Under the pieces are notes generated by a model. It made no database searches and was not told the DNA's origin. It worked only from the letters and a program-made list of their open reading frames with translations. A stretch of DNA of 58,116 bases from an uncultured Roseburia sp. GTDB lineage: Bacteria > Bacillota > Clostridia > Lachnospirales > Lachnospiraceae. The DNA lies in assembly GCA_900539115.1 (NCBI GenBank), contig UQAQ01000015.1:1-58116 (forward strand), given 5' to 3'. Shown piece by piece: positions 1-9,574 of this stretch (positions are counted from its first letter, which is position 1; each line of letters starts with the position of its first letter). Both the position numbers and the translations under genes were made by a program.

Positions 1-20
1 TCAAAAGAATATTTAGCCAT

Positions 21-75
21 AAAAATACCGACCTCCAATCGTTAGATTTTTAGGTCTAACTTTTTGGGGTCGGTA
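21..75 (-). terminator. Nested-hairpin terminator of the Gld-type ABC operon
   Basis: Reading the minus strand, an 8-bp outer stem (TACCGACC/GGTCGGTA, 26-33 with 68-75) encloses a 6-bp inner stem (GTTAGA/TCTAAC, 41-46 with 55-60) and is followed by five T (the A run at 21-25). It lies just after the DUF4340 gene, so it most likely ends that operon. The two-tier stem with an internal loop is larger than a usual intrinsic terminator. Confidence 0.8.
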
Positions 76-123
76 CACTCTGCCAGACAGGCTGCTTTTT
101 CCCGCTATATTACATTTGTTATC

Positions 124-1704
124 TTATTCAACTACATCCGGTAATGTCTTAAACGCTTCAATCACCGCATCTACCGACAATTTATCGACAAGGAAATAAT
201 CCATTCCGTTTTTGTCAACACGGTAGAAGTTTGTACCGTCATATGGGCGGTAAGTTACGGTTACATCGCGGTTTGCCTCATGATATACGATCTTTAATAC
301 CGGTTTGTTACTTGCCGGTTTCACGTCTTTTTTCGCAAATGAGGAAAACTCAAGAAGGTAAGCTTTGGAGTACGGAGAAAGGAAATCTTCTTCCTTGTCC
401 TCCGGTACTTCTTTGCCATTGACCGTCCATTTATTGGTTTCCTTTCCGGCCGAATTCTTCTCGCCGGTTGCGGTGCGGGTCACGGAAATCGTCTGGTCGC
501 CGATTGTAACATCGTATCCGTTGATGTCCGTTGCCAGTGTGGAATAAATACTGTGGTCCATATACGTGTACGCATCGACCGTCAGCATCGACTCCAATGT
601 ATCTTTCGCCATCAAGTATACATTGTGGTTGTCTTTCAGGCGTACATAGAAATTTTTTCCATCTTCTGTCTTATTGCCGACAAGCAAGGTATATCCTTTG
701 TTGATACGGTCTTTCTCCGGCACCAGATTGGCCTTGTTTTTGATGTTGTTTTCCCCGGTGGTACGGGAAGAACTGTCAGACGGTGCTTCCGTCGCAGTCG
801 GCATCGTGTAACCATCCGGTACGGCAAAATATTTGACCTCGATCTCTCCTGCCGGATCCGCATCTGTCAGACCGTACTTTTTGAGATTTTTGCTTCCATA
901 TTCTACCAAGTCACCGAGAGTAACCTCCGTAAAGGAATCCTGCAGCGTCGTCCAGTCATTGGTGGAAGATCCCGCCAATGCCTTCTTATATGGCTTCGAA
1001 ATAATCCAGTTTGTGTACGCATCGATTTTTTCGTCGTCCGGTACCACTTCCGCTTTAAACGTCGAAACGCCCTTATTCTTTACTTCAATCGAAGTCAGAT
1101 ATTCGGAATCGATCGTATCAATCGTATCTTTCTGAATCAGGCTGTTTTTCGTGATATCAAACTTATCGCAGAATGTCTCCGTAAAGACATACACCTGTGC
1201 GTCATCTCCATAAACGCCATATTTTCCGCCGTTATCCGGCACACTGGAACCAAACTGAAACGTATATGTCTGTCCATCCGTTGTAGTAAACGTTACCGCC
1301 TGCTCCGGGATTTCCAGACCGTAATCTGAAAGAGAAGTATCTGCTGTCTGAATCTTCTGTGATGCCTTTACCGGGCTGATACTTCCGATCAAACTGTCTA
1401 CCTGGTCCGAATCAACAGGAATCGATGCATCATCTGCAAACTTCCAGGAATCTCCCTCTTTTTTCAGATGAATCTTCGTTTGTTTCTTTCCGTCTGTAAT
1501 TGCACCCAACGTGATAGAGATCTCCGACACCTTGTCTTTTTCAATATTGATCACTTCTACCGTGTTCGCTGCCGTATCCTTCGTCCCGTCTTCGTCCGAC
1601 GTATCACTTTCACCCTTCGGGACAAAAACATACGCACAGACCATCGCTGCCAGCAAAAGAAGCAAACCAATCACCGTCAGTAACTGCTTTTTTCCTTTGC
1701 TCAT
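124..1704 (-). CDS. DUF4340 domain protein, membrane-anchored partner of Gld-type ABC exporter
   Basis: A 526-residue protein with a lysine-rich start followed by one hydrophobic segment (about residues 7-28), then a long extracytoplasmic part rich in Asp, Lys and Thr. The repeated pattern of short beta-rich units (VEVINIEKDKVSEISI and similar) matches DUF4340 proteins, which usually follow a GldG-like protein and an ABC ATPase/permease pair. Here it is the last gene of exactly that set. The stop of the upstream gene overlaps its start (TGATG), indicating translational coupling, and an AAGGAGG site precedes the ATG. The substrate of the system is unknown; family members are linked to export or surface functions. 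Family call is secure, role is inference. Confidence 0.85.
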   Translation of the reverse strand: MSKGKKQLLTVIGLLLLLAAMVCAYVFVPKGESDTSDEDGTKDTAANTVEVINIEKDKVSEISITLGAITDGKKQTKIHLKKEGDSWKFADDASIPVDSDQVDSLIGSISPVKASQKIQTADTSLSDYGLEIPEQAVTFTTTDGQTYTFQFGSSVPDNGGKYGVYGDDAQVYVFTETFCDKFDITKNSLIQKDTIDTIDSEYLTSIEVKNKGVSTFKAEVVPDDEKIDAYTNWIISKPYKKALAGSSTNDWTTLQDSFTEVTLGDLVEYGSKNLKKYGLTDADPAGEIEVKYFAVPDGYTMPTATEAPSDSSSRTTGENNIKNKANLVPEKDRINKGYTLLVGNKTEDGKNFYVRLKDNHNVYLMAKDTLESMLTVDAYTYMDHSIYSTLATDINGYDVTIGDQTISVTRTATGEKNSAGKETNKWTVNGKEVPEDKEEDFLSPYSKAYLLEFSSFAKKDVKPASNKPVLKIVYHEANRDVTVTYRPYDGTNFYRVDKNGMDYFLVDKLSVDAVIEAFKTLPDVVE

Positions 1705-3140
1705 CAGTTTTTCCTCCTTTTAATCCAGATAAACAATCCGGTTCCAAGAAGAATCAACGGAATGATCACTACAAGCAGAACCGTAAAGAAGATTCGGTCA
1801 CTTTCCTGAATCTGTACACTTTCCTGCTGCAGGCTTCTTGTCGGAATCGCAAGGGTCGTTGTCTCCTGTCCGGCCAGATACGACAGAGAATTTAACAGAA
1901 CCGTACGGTTACCAAACTGGTTTGTCTCCAAGAACGAAGATGTTTCAAAACTAACTGAACCAAATACTACGATTTCCGTAGCATGCCCCGTTCCTTTCGT
2001 CTTCTCTGCATACGAATCCTTGATCGAAAGAGCGACACTAAATGGTCCGTTGACATCGCCATCTTCTTTGTCCACCGTCTGCGACTTGATATTTGTCTTT
2101 GCATACGCACCATCTGTCGTAGACATCATATTTTCTACCGTCAATGTACTTCTTACATCACTCTGCACCGTCATACCTTTACAGATTGGGATAACAACTT
2201 TCTGTGTATCCGCAAGACCACTTGTCAGATCACTGTCTTCCAGGGTCGGAGTCAGATACATCGGATACTGGGATGAATACGAGCCTTCGGAATCAATAAT
2301 ATATCCGTCGGCTACATTGACACCATAATCCGAAAGAAGTTTGTAAAAATATGTCATTTTTTCAGTTGTCGTCGGATAGAGGAAAAACATGGCCTTTCCG
2401 CCTTCCTTCAAATAACTTGACAACACATTATACTCGGCTTCCGTAAAATCATACTGTGGTCCGTTGATCAAAAGAATATTGCAGTCATCCGGTACACTTT
2501 CTGCAGACTCTGTCGCAAGTTCTTTCATATCAATATTGGATTTATTCAAAACATCTTTAAATGTCGTATCCAATTCCTGTTCGCTGTGACCGGACGTATA
2601 ATAAAGAGTTGTTGCATTTGCGGATGTCACACTCTGGATTGCTGCTGTCAGCTGCCCTTCTGCATCCAAAGTGTAAGAACTTGACATCGTCTGATAATCG
2701 GTATCCTGAATAAGCATATCCGACTGACTAACCAACTTGCTCTTACCATTTGTCTCATTGACTACGATGATATCATTACTTTGAATCTCTTCGTCTGTAT
2801 AAGTTTTAGAAAAATTTGGATAAACTACCGGGTCCTTTTTTACCACTTTAATGGTGCCAAGTCCATCGTAATTGTCCACTACTTTTTCAATCTGTGTCAT
2901 TTCACTTCCATCCTGACACATATAATACAACGTAACTTTATCCTTAATCTTATCTACAAGATTTGTCGTGTCACTGGTCAGTGTAAACATTTTCTGGCTG
3001 CTCAGGTCCACGGTAATATTCATTTTATTTACGACCAGATTCAAGCCTATAACAAGGATGATCACAATTACCATGATCAAAGTCTGGTAGCCGCCCATCT
3101 TAAACTTACGGCTTTTAAAACTATTTTTTATGCCTTTCAT
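1704..3140 (-). CDS. GldG-family ABC exporter auxiliary membrane protein
   Basis: A 478-residue protein with a positively charged N-terminus, a first membrane segment (about residues 17-37), a large external domain, and a last membrane segment near the C-terminus (about 447-470) ending in IKRRKN. The external domain resembles the ABC-type uncharacterised transport domain of GldG, including the ILLINGPQYDFTEAEYNVLSSYL stretch around residue 225, where a DxG/P-type Rossmann-like segment is expected. GldG pairs with the GldF permease and GldA ATPase in Bacteroidetes gliding. Firmicutes carry the same trio without gliding, so a general export or envelope role is inferred. It sits 23 bases after the permease gene. 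Confidence 0.85.
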   Translation of the reverse strand: MKGIKNSFKSRKFKMGGYQTLIMVIVIILVIGLNLVVNKMNITVDLSSQKMFTLTSDTTNLVDKIKDKVTLYYMCQDGSEMTQIEKVVDNYDGLGTIKVVKKDPVVYPNFSKTYTDEEIQSNDIIVVNETNGKSKLVSQSDMLIQDTDYQTMSSSYTLDAEGQLTAAIQSVTSANATTLYYTSGHSEQELDTTFKDVLNKSNIDMKELATESAESVPDDCNILLINGPQYDFTEAEYNVLSSYLKEGGKAMFFLYPTTTEKMTYFYKLLSDYGVNVADGYIIDSEGSYSSQYPMYLTPTLEDSDLTSGLADTQKVVIPICKGMTVQSDVRSTLTVENMMSTTDGAYAKTNIKSQTVDKEDGDVNGPFSVALSIKDSYAEKTKGTGHATEIVVFGSVSFETSSFLETNQFGNRTVLLNSLSYLAGQETTTLAIPTRSLQQESVQIQESDRIFFTVLLVVIIPLILLGTGLFIWIKRRKN

Positions 3141-3163
3141 GTTTCCTCCAATCCGAAGCGTCC

Positions 3164-4054
3164 TTAATTAAAACGTTTCTTTTTAATTCTTTGAATGGTA
3201 ATAAATACAAACAAAAATGCGACGCTGATATAGTAAACCAAAGCGCTTACATCAAAAATACCATACGTAAAATTCTGATAACGGTCTGTGATAGAAATCT
3301 GACTAAGTACATTACCAATCAAACCATCAAAACTCTCTGTCTTTAAAAGAAACAGAATAACCAAAGCAGCTTCTGCCAGCACACCAATAATTCCGGCCAG
3401 CCAGCCATTGTGGATCCAATAATACAGTCCTACGGAAAGAACCAGAATAAGGACAGCAAGGAACCAAAATACAAACGTATGTCCGGAAGGAAGTAAACCG
3501 GCAAGGCTTGTCATAAGATACGTAAAAATCATGATGACACCCGATGCTACTGCCGCGATCACCTGACTCTCCGTCAGTGAAGAGATAAACATACCAATCG
3601 CGATATACGCAGCTCCCAAAAGGAAGAAACCTAATATGCTTCCGTAGGCGATGGCAAAATCAACAGCCTCCGTACCCGTTGCCACCTGTTTTACAAGTCC
3701 GGATAAAATCAACGGATACAGGCATACAACAAGCATTGCGATGCCAAACAACGTGATCAGTGCCAGATATTTTCCGAGAATGATCTTTGTGATCGATACC
3801 GGAGACGTATACAGCAGCTGATCCGTCTTCTGGCGGTTTTCCTCAGCGATAATACGCATCGTAAGAACCGGTACCAAAAGCAGGATAAAGAACAATTCTA
3901 CACCACTGAATACCGGTGAAAAATCCGTATAACCATTCATCAGATTGTATACCATAAAATACAAACCAACCAAAATCAGAAAGAAGGCAATAAATACCCA
4001 TCCGATCACAGAGGTAAAATAGGATTTTAACTCCTTTTTATAAACTGCAAGCAT
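3164..4054 (-). CDS. ABC transporter permease, ABC-2/GldF type
   Basis: A 296-residue integral membrane protein with six predicted hydrophobic segments. It begins MLAVYKKELKSYFTSVIG, the usual start of ABC-2/GldF permeases, which build the membrane channel of two-component exporters. The frame stays open upstream to 4156, but that part would overlap the ATPase gene by about 100 bases and encodes a low-complexity Lys/Arg stretch. The ATG at 4054 has an AAAGGAGGAA site directly upstream and leaves one base after the ATPase stop, so I chose it. It is the second gene of the exporter operon. Confidence 0.88.
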   Translation of the reverse strand: MLAVYKKELKSYFTSVIGWVFIAFFLILVGLYFMVYNLMNGYTDFSPVFSGVELFFILLLVPVLTMRIIAEENRQKTDQLLYTSPVSITKIILGKYLALITLFGIAMLVVCLYPLILSGLVKQVATGTEAVDFAIAYGSILGFFLLGAAYIAIGMFISSLTESQVIAAVASGVIMIFTYLMTSLAGLLPSGHTFVFWFLAVLILVLSVGLYYWIHNGWLAGIIGVLAEAALVILFLLKTESFDGLIGNVLSQISITDRYQNFTYGIFDVSALVYYISVAFLFVFITIQRIKKKRFN

Positions 4055-4055
4055 G

Positions 4056-5147
4056 TTATTGTTCCTCCTTTTCTTCCATCTGCTCCGCACGCTCTTCTGT
4101 GTTTTCAACTTCTTTTTCTGCAACTTCTTTTTCCACAGTTTCTTCGCGCTTTGCAAGTTTTTGTCTCATTTTTTTCTTTTCTTCTTTACTCATTTTTCCG
4201 CCATACTGCTTCGTACCATCTCCGGTCAGACGAAGGAATACTTCTTCCAGAGTCGGCACTTTATGATTCAGTTCAAGGATCGGACATTTTGCGTCTGCTA
4301 ATTTATAGAACAAGGCCTCGCGGATATCCTCCTCGATCGAAGTGGACAATTCCACCTGATAAACTTCTTTTGTATCCGTACCAAGAATCCTCGACTCGAT
4401 CACTTCTTCAAAGGAGTCAATAATGCTCTTGACGAGCTCTTTATTTCCTTTTATTGTAAATGTCAGATCATTAGTCTGTGTGATATGATTGGAAATATTT
4501 TCCGGTTTATCATATAAGATCAACTGTCCCTGATTGATAATGATAATCTGGTTACATACCGCACTTACTTCCTGCATAATATGCGAACTCAGGAGAATCG
4601 TATGATTTTTACTCAGTTCCGTGATCAGGTTACGAATCTCTATGATCTGTTTCGGATCCAGTCCCACGGTAGGCTCATCCAAGATCAGGATCTCCGGATC
4701 TCCAAGCATTGCGCCGGCAAGTCCCACACGTTGTTTGTATCCTTTGGATAGATGCTTGATCAGTCGTTCCGATACATCCATGATCTTCGTGGATTTCATA
4801 ACGTAACGAAGTTTTTTATCTTTTTCGGAAGCCTTCACCTTTTTCAGATCTGCCACAAAATTAAGATATTCTCTTACTTTCATATCCGGATATACAGGAG
4901 GCTGCTCCGGAAGATATCCGATGCACGCTTTTGCCTTTTCCGGGTCGTCATAGATATCATACCCATTTACTTTTACTGTTCCACTTGTTGCAGATATATA
5001 CCCGGTAATAATATTCATGGTCGTCGATTTACCTGCACCATTTGGTCCCAGGAAACCTACAATCTGCCCTTTGTCTACCGTAAAGCTCAAATTATCAACG
5101 ACATTCCGGTCGCCATATCGCTTTACCAAATTTGTTACTTCAATCAA
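4056..5147 (-). CDS. ABC transporter ATP-binding protein (GldA-like) with charged tail
   Basis: A 363-residue cytoplasmic ATPase. Walker A is GPNGAGKST (about 35-43), the signature is LSKGYKQR in place of LSGGQ (about 134-141), and Walker B is ILILDEP (about 153-159), followed by an H-loop (LLSSHIMQEV). It energises the permease encoded next. The LSKGYKQR variant is typical of the CcmA/GldA-like exporter branch. After the usual domain there is a tail of about 45 residues made almost only of Glu, Lys, Arg and Met, likely helical or coiled coil, of unknown role. An AAGGAGG site precedes the ATG. It is the first gene of the four-gene operon. Confidence 0.9.
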   Translation of the reverse strand: MIEVTNLVKRYGDRNVVDNLSFTVDKGQIVGFLGPNGAGKSTTMNIITGYISATSGTVKVNGYDIYDDPEKAKACIGYLPEQPPVYPDMKVREYLNFVADLKKVKASEKDKKLRYVMKSTKIMDVSERLIKHLSKGYKQRVGLAGAMLGDPEILILDEPTVGLDPKQIIEIRNLITELSKNHTILLSSHIMQEVSAVCNQIIIINQGQLILYDKPENISNHITQTNDLTFTIKGNKELVKSIIDSFEEVIESRILGTDTKEVYQVELSTSIEEDIREALFYKLADAKCPILELNHKVPTLEEVFLRLTGDGTKQYGGKMSKEEKKKMRQKLAKREETVEKEVAEKEVENTEERAEQMEEKEEQ

Positions 5148-5225
5148 AACCTTAACCTCCTTAAATCGGATTTATCATCACGCAGACTGTCCCCAGCCTG
5201 ACTTTCTTATTGTACTATCTTTATG

Positions 5226-5777
5226 TTACCAAAATGTGAACGATTGCAAAACGTGCATCACTTTTTGCCCCACCGCCGCCTGCACGGCACAGCCAAGCAG
5301 AATCAGAACAAAAAAGCCCGCCGTGATCGCCGTTTTGTACTTTCTTTTTTTCTCCAGACATCCATAAAAAAAGATCACATACGCCGGCACCAAAAGAAAC
5401 ATATGCGGGATTCCCATTGCCACACAGCTAAAAAACCCACGAACTCCCATACTGTGGCAGAAAATAGTCATAAAAAATCCGGCCTTTGCCCCCTCCCAGA
5501 CTACAAACGCCCGGAATACATTTTTGTTCCAGCGTGTATTGCCGGCTAAAAAAATGATAAACGCCACTTTTCCGCGCTTCCACAACGAATACAGAAAATT
5601 GGAAAGAAATGGAGATTTCTCCTGTATCCAGTTCTTAATATTCTGCCACAATTCCTCATACAGATCCGCTGCCGCATCTTTACACAAAAAATAGAGAATG
5701 CCGCCACTAAAAAAACCGGTCAGAAAAAACAAAACTGCCTTTCTTTTCCGGTCTTTTATAAATTCAAACAACGCCAT
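5226..5777 (-). CDS. SpoIIM-like membrane protein
   Basis: A 183-residue protein with about four membrane segments (near 14-34, 70-78 and 95-120, 125-140, 146-168). It resembles stage II sporulation protein M, which acts in the DMP machine that remodels septal peptidoglycan during engulfment. The WEGAKAGFFMTIFCHSMGVRGFF and MGIPHMFLLVP parts fit the conserved core. The neighbour supports this: in Bacillus subtilis nudF lies close to spoIIM, and here nudF is directly upstream. Sequence conservation within SpoIIM is modest, so it could be a general DUF95 membrane protein rather than the sporulation-specific member. Confidence 0.7.
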   Translation of the reverse strand: MALFEFIKDRKRKAVLFFLTGFFSGGILYFLCKDAAADLYEELWQNIKNWIQEKSPFLSNFLYSLWKRGKVAFIIFLAGNTRWNKNVFRAFVVWEGAKAGFFMTIFCHSMGVRGFFSCVAMGIPHMFLLVPAYVIFFYGCLEKKRKYKTAITAGFFVLILLGCAVQAAVGQKVMHVLQSFTFW

Positions 5778-5843
5778 ACGCCGCCTCCCTTTGCCTGTCC
5801 TTTATAATATCCTATGACAGGAAAAGGAAAATTAGTACCGCAA

Positions 5844-6380
5844 TTACTTTCTCTGTTTTGTCTGATATGCCATTACTGCGGCAATTGTCTTCGAATCCGT
5901 GATCTTTCCTGAAAAAATCATATCATTAAGTTCTTCAAACGTATATCTGCGAATGTCCACAAATTCATCTTCATCCAGATGCTGTCGGCTCGGGATCAGA
6001 TCTTTTGCCACATAAACCGCAATCTTTTCACTCGTATACGCAGCGGCCGTATGAATATCCACCAAATGTTCCAGGTTTCCTGCGCGGAATCCGGTCTCTT
6101 CCTCCAGCTCTCTTGCCGCACACACCGCAAAATCTTCCTCCACGCTATCGCGTCCACCCGCCGGAATCTCGATCATAATATCATCAATCGCACCACGGTA
6201 CTGCGTCACCGTAAGCACTTTTCCCTCGTCATCGATCGGAAGCACCGCCGAAGCCCCTTTGTGTTCGATGTGATCCCAGGAAACTTCATGTCCCGCCGGA
6301 GTCCGCAGCTTCAATTTATAAAAATCTATGATCGTACCATGATACGCAAGATCTTTTCCTAAAATCTCAAATTTCTCCAT
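5844..6380 (-). CDS. nudF: ADP-ribose pyrophosphatase, Nudix hydrolase
   Basis: A 178-residue enzyme that likely cleaves ADP-ribose to AMP and ribose 5-phosphate in the cytoplasm. The Nudix box is complete: GRDSVEE, then DFAVCAA, then RELEEETGF (about residues 77-99), giving the G-x5-E-x7-REUxEExGU pattern with its metal-binding glutamates. The preceding YRGAIDDIMIEIPAG matches the substrate-recognition strand of the ADPRase subgroup. The start has no competing Met. It lies 29 bases after the dipeptidase gene and before the SpoIIM-like gene, the same association as nudF-spoIIM in bacilli. Confidence 0.9.
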   Translation of the reverse strand: MEKFEILGKDLAYHGTIIDFYKLKLRTPAGHEVSWDHIEHKGASAVLPIDDEGKVLTVTQYRGAIDDIMIEIPAGGRDSVEEDFAVCAARELEEETGFRAGNLEHLVDIHTAAAYTSEKIAVYVAKDLIPSRQHLDEDEFVDIRRYTFEELNDMIFSGKITDSKTIAAVMAYQTKQRK

Positions 6381-6409
6381 AGTCTCTCCAATCCGGAGAT
6401 ATCGCTCTC

Positions 6410-7864
6410 CTATACTAATTCTGCCAATGCTGCCAATACATCCAGCAGATAATCATAATTCCGTTTTGCCGATGAGATGGAAAGTTTTTCCTTCACCGTA
6501 TGAATATCCTGAATCTCCGGTCCCATCGAAACAATGTCAAGATTTGGCAGTTTCTGCAGCAATATTCCGCATTCCAAACCTGCATGAATGCCCTCGACGC
6601 GCGGACTTTCCTCAAAACGCTTTTCGTAGCAGGACGTCATCACTTCACGAAGCACGGAATCCTCTTTGTAATCCCAAGCCGGATATTCTCCACGCACAAC
6701 GACTTCTGCCTTTGTCTCTCCGACAAAAATATGCGAAGCAAGCGCTTTGATCTGCGAGATCATGTGATCTTTGTAGGTTTCCTTCTGGCTTCGCACAGAG
6801 TAAGCCAGATGAATCTTTCCAAGTTCTGTCTTTACGATACCAAGATTCAGCGAACTTTCGACCATTCCCGGTACCTGCGCACTCATTACCTGCACTCCTG
6901 TGATCGTGAGGTTCAGATAATCCAAAAGCTGTTTTGTGAAAGTATTGGAAAATACTTCCATTTCTTTTTTCTCTCCCGAAACGATCTCGATTGAAAGATT
7001 CGGCTCTGCTGCCACAAATTCCTGACATAACTGCTCTTTTCTCTGCTGCAGACGATCGCACAGAGCAGACACATCTCCTGTACAGAGAATCGTCGCAGAA
7101 GTTTTTCCGGTAATGACATTATCCTTGTCTCCACCGGTTATTGTCTGCAGATAAATTTCTTCCTGCACTCCCTGCAGCAAGCGTCCCATAAGGATTGATG
7201 CATTGGCAGGGTGTTTGGCGATCTCGGTACCCGAATGCCCGCCGCAAAGTCCGGAAAGACATACTTCTACCGGCGTACCCTTTTGTTTTTCAAGCGTTCC
7301 TTCCAGAAAAACATCGACGCTGGCTCCTCCGGCACAGCTGACAAGAAGAACTCCTTCTTCTTCATTATCAATATTGATCAGATAATCGGCTTTCAGATCC
7401 GACGCATCCAATACCGACGCGCCTTCCATTCCGACTTCCTCATCCACCGTGATCACGGCTTCCAATGCCGGATGTGTCAGCGTATCATCTGCAAAAACAG
7501 CAAGAATGTAGGCCAGTGCAATTCCATCATCGCCGCCAAGTGTCGTTTTTTCCGCTTCCAGCCAGTCTCCGTGAATCTGAAGATTCAATCCTTCCGTTTC
7601 AAAATCATGGGAATCGTCTTCGCATACACAAACCATATCCATATGTCCCTGCATCATAACGGTCTTTCCGGAACGACAGTCCGCGGAAGCCGGTTTCCGG
7701 AAAATGACATTTCCGCATTCTTCCTGGCGATAGGCTATTCCGCGTTCTTTCGCAAACTGTACCAGATAATCGCTGATTTTCTCATTGTGGTAGGAACCTC
7801 TTGGTACCTTTGAAATTTCTTCAAAATAGTGAAAAATAGTTTTATAGTCAATCTGCTCTAACAT
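6410..7864 (-). CDS. pepD: Aminoacyl-histidine dipeptidase (M20 family)
   Basis: A 484-residue cytosolic metallodipeptidase of the M20C/PepD type. Visible zinc-site motifs are QGHMDMV (His/Asp, about 72-78), GGDDGIALA (bridging Asp, about 113), DEEVGMEGA (catalytic Glu-Glu, about 143), NIDNEEEG (about 170) and the C-terminal IHAGLECGIL (His, about 425). The length equals that of E. coli PepD. It probably releases free amino acids from imported dipeptides, including Xaa-His. The gene lies 30 bases downstream of the PFL gene and 29 bases upstream of nudF, so it is probably part of the long minus-strand run. Confidence 0.92.
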   Translation of the reverse strand: MLEQIDYKTIFHYFEEISKVPRGSYHNEKISDYLVQFAKERGIAYRQEECGNVIFRKPASADCRSGKTVMMQGHMDMVCVCEDDSHDFETEGLNLQIHGDWLEAEKTTLGGDDGIALAYILAVFADDTLTHPALEAVITVDEEVGMEGASVLDASDLKADYLINIDNEEEGVLLVSCAGGASVDVFLEGTLEKQKGTPVEVCLSGLCGGHSGTEIAKHPANASILMGRLLQGVQEEIYLQTITGGDKDNVITGKTSATILCTGDVSALCDRLQQRKEQLCQEFVAAEPNLSIEIVSGEKKEMEVFSNTFTKQLLDYLNLTITGVQVMSAQVPGMVESSLNLGIVKTELGKIHLAYSVRSQKETYKDHMISQIKALASHIFVGETKAEVVVRGEYPAWDYKEDSVLREVMTSCYEKRFEESPRVEGIHAGLECGILLQKLPNLDIVSMGPEIQDIHTVKEKLSISSAKRNYDYLLDVLAALAELV

Positions 7865-7894
7865 ATAGCCTCCTGATATTTTCTGAATCGTTTC

Positions 7895-9259
7895 CTAGTT
7901 TTTAAAACTATGAATTGGCGCCGGTATTCTTCCCGGACGGTTGACAAAGTCATCACAGCCAAATGTATTGACCGGCATAATCGGTGCATAACCAAGAAGG
8001 CCGCCAAATTCTGCCGTATCTCCGACTTTCTTGCCCTGTACCGGAATGACACGGACCGCTGTCGTTTTCTGGTTTACCATACCGATCGCCATCTCGTCGG
8101 CGATAATTCCGGCGATAGTCGTCTCTTTCGTATCTCCAGGAATTGCGATCATGTCAAGTCCTACAGAGCATACACAAGTCATCGCTTCCAGTTTTTCCAA
8201 TGTCAAAGCACCGTCATTGACGGCATCGATCATTCCCTGATCTTCACTGACAGGGATAAAGGCACCGCTTAAGCCGCCGACATAGGAAGATGCCATAACG
8301 CCGCCCTTTTTCACCTGGTCATTTAACATAGCAAGTGCTGCCGTCGTTCCCGGTGCGCCCGCACGCTCGAGTCCGAGTGCTTCAAAAATCTCCGCGATAC
8401 TGTCACCGACTGCCGGAGTCGGAGCCAGAGACAGGTCAATGATACCAAATGGCACATTCAGACGTTTCGAAGCTTCATAAGCCACCAGCTGTCCGACACG
8501 GGTAATCTTAAATGCTGTCTTTTTGATCGTCTCACATACTTTTCCAAAATCTTTCTCTTTTACACTCTCAAGCGCTGTTTTTACTACGCCGGGACCACTG
8601 ACACCGACATTGATGATCGCGTCACCTTCGGTAACACCGTGGAAAGCACCCGCCATAAATGGGTTATCATCCGGTGCATTACAAAATACAACCAGTTTGG
8701 CACAGCCAAGAGAATCCTGATCGGCGGTCAATTTTGCGGTATCTTTTACAATTTTTCCCATCAAACGAATGGCATCCATATCCAGTCCTGTCTTGGTAGA
8801 ACCGACATTGACGGAACTGCACACGCGCTCGGTGCAGGCAAGTGCCTCCGGGATAGAGCGGATGAGATACTCATCGGCCTTCGTCATTTTCTTTGACACG
8901 AGTGCGGTATAACCGCCGATAAAGTTTACCCCTACCGTCTTTGCTGCGCGGTCAAGAGCTTTGGCGATCTGTACAAAGTCCTCCGGACTCTTGCATGCCG
9001 ATCCACCGATCAACGCAGCCGGTGTAATGGAAATTCGTTTATTTACGATCGGAATACCATATTCCATGCTGATCTCTTCGCCGACTTTGACAAGATCTTT
9101 TGCCATCGACGTGATCTTATTGTAGATGTTATCGCATACTTTATTCAGGTCACTGTCAATGCAGTCCAACAGGCTGATACCCATGGTAATAGTACGCACG
9201 TCCAGATTTTCCTTTTCGATCATATCATTCGTTTCAATTACTTCATGTATATTAATCAC
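7895..9259 (-). CDS. PFL family protein (DUF711/UPF0210)
   Basis: A 454-residue cytoplasmic protein of the UPF0210/DUF711 family. The Gly-rich core is clear: FIGGYTALVSKKMTKAD, INVGVSGPGVVKTAL and VGDSIAEIFEALGLE. The name PFL refers to structural resemblance to pyruvate formate-lyase-like folds; the reaction is not known. The start codon is GTG (9259), supported by AAGGAGGACAAAAACT just upstream. It follows the ACT-domain gene by 14 bases, and this ACT-PFL pairing is conserved widely in Firmicutes, suggesting that the ACT protein senses a ligand for the PFL protein (inference). Confidence 0.9.
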   Translation of the reverse strand: MINIHEVIETNDMIEKENLDVRTITMGISLLDCIDSDLNKVCDNIYNKITSMAKDLVKVGEEISMEYGIPIVNKRISITPAALIGGSACKSPEDFVQIAKALDRAAKTVGVNFIGGYTALVSKKMTKADEYLIRSIPEALACTERVCSSVNVGSTKTGLDMDAIRLMGKIVKDTAKLTADQDSLGCAKLVVFCNAPDDNPFMAGAFHGVTEGDAIINVGVSGPGVVKTALESVKEKDFGKVCETIKKTAFKITRVGQLVAYEASKRLNVPFGIIDLSLAPTPAVGDSIAEIFEALGLERAGAPGTTAALAMLNDQVKKGGVMASSYVGGLSGAFIPVSEDQGMIDAVNDGALTLEKLEAMTCVCSVGLDMIAIPGDTKETTIAGIIADEMAIGMVNQKTTAVRVIPVQGKKVGDTAEFGGLLGYAPIMPVNTFGCDDFVNRPGRIPAPIHSFKN

Positions 9260-9273
9260 AGTTTTTGTCCTCC

Positions 9274-9546
9274 TTAGATGCGGTGCATTTTGTCAAAAAT
9301 TTCCTCTCGCTGTACGCGGATGATACAATGGATCTCTTCGCCCATTTTCTCAAGTTCTTCCGAAATTTCAGCAAAACTTTTTGTCGCATCTTCCATATTT
9401 ACGATCATCATCATGTTAAAATACCCATCCACGATTGTCTGGGAAATGTCCAGGATGTTAATTGTCTTTTCTGAAAGATAAGTACATACTTTTGCAATAA
9501 TTCCTACGCTGTCTTTTCCTACTACCGTAATAATTGTCTTCTTCAT
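9274..9546 (-). CDS. ACT domain-containing regulator-like protein (UPF0237)
   Basis: A 90-residue single-ACT protein (MKKTIITVVGKDSVGIIAK at the start) of the UPF0237 group, which resembles the N-terminal half of GcvR. ACT domains bind small ligands, usually amino acids, as dimers. An ATG twelve bases earlier (9558) is in frame, but the GGAG within that codon region sits at the correct distance from the ATG at 9546, so the shorter form is preferred. It is directly followed by the PFL gene, its usual partner. Confidence 0.88.
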   Translation of the reverse strand: MKKTIITVVGKDSVGIIAKVCTYLSEKTINILDISQTIVDGYFNMMMIVNMEDATKSFAEISEELEKMGEEIHCIIRVQREEIFDKMHRI

Positions 9547-9574
9547 AATAATCTCCATTTCTTATTGTAATCTA

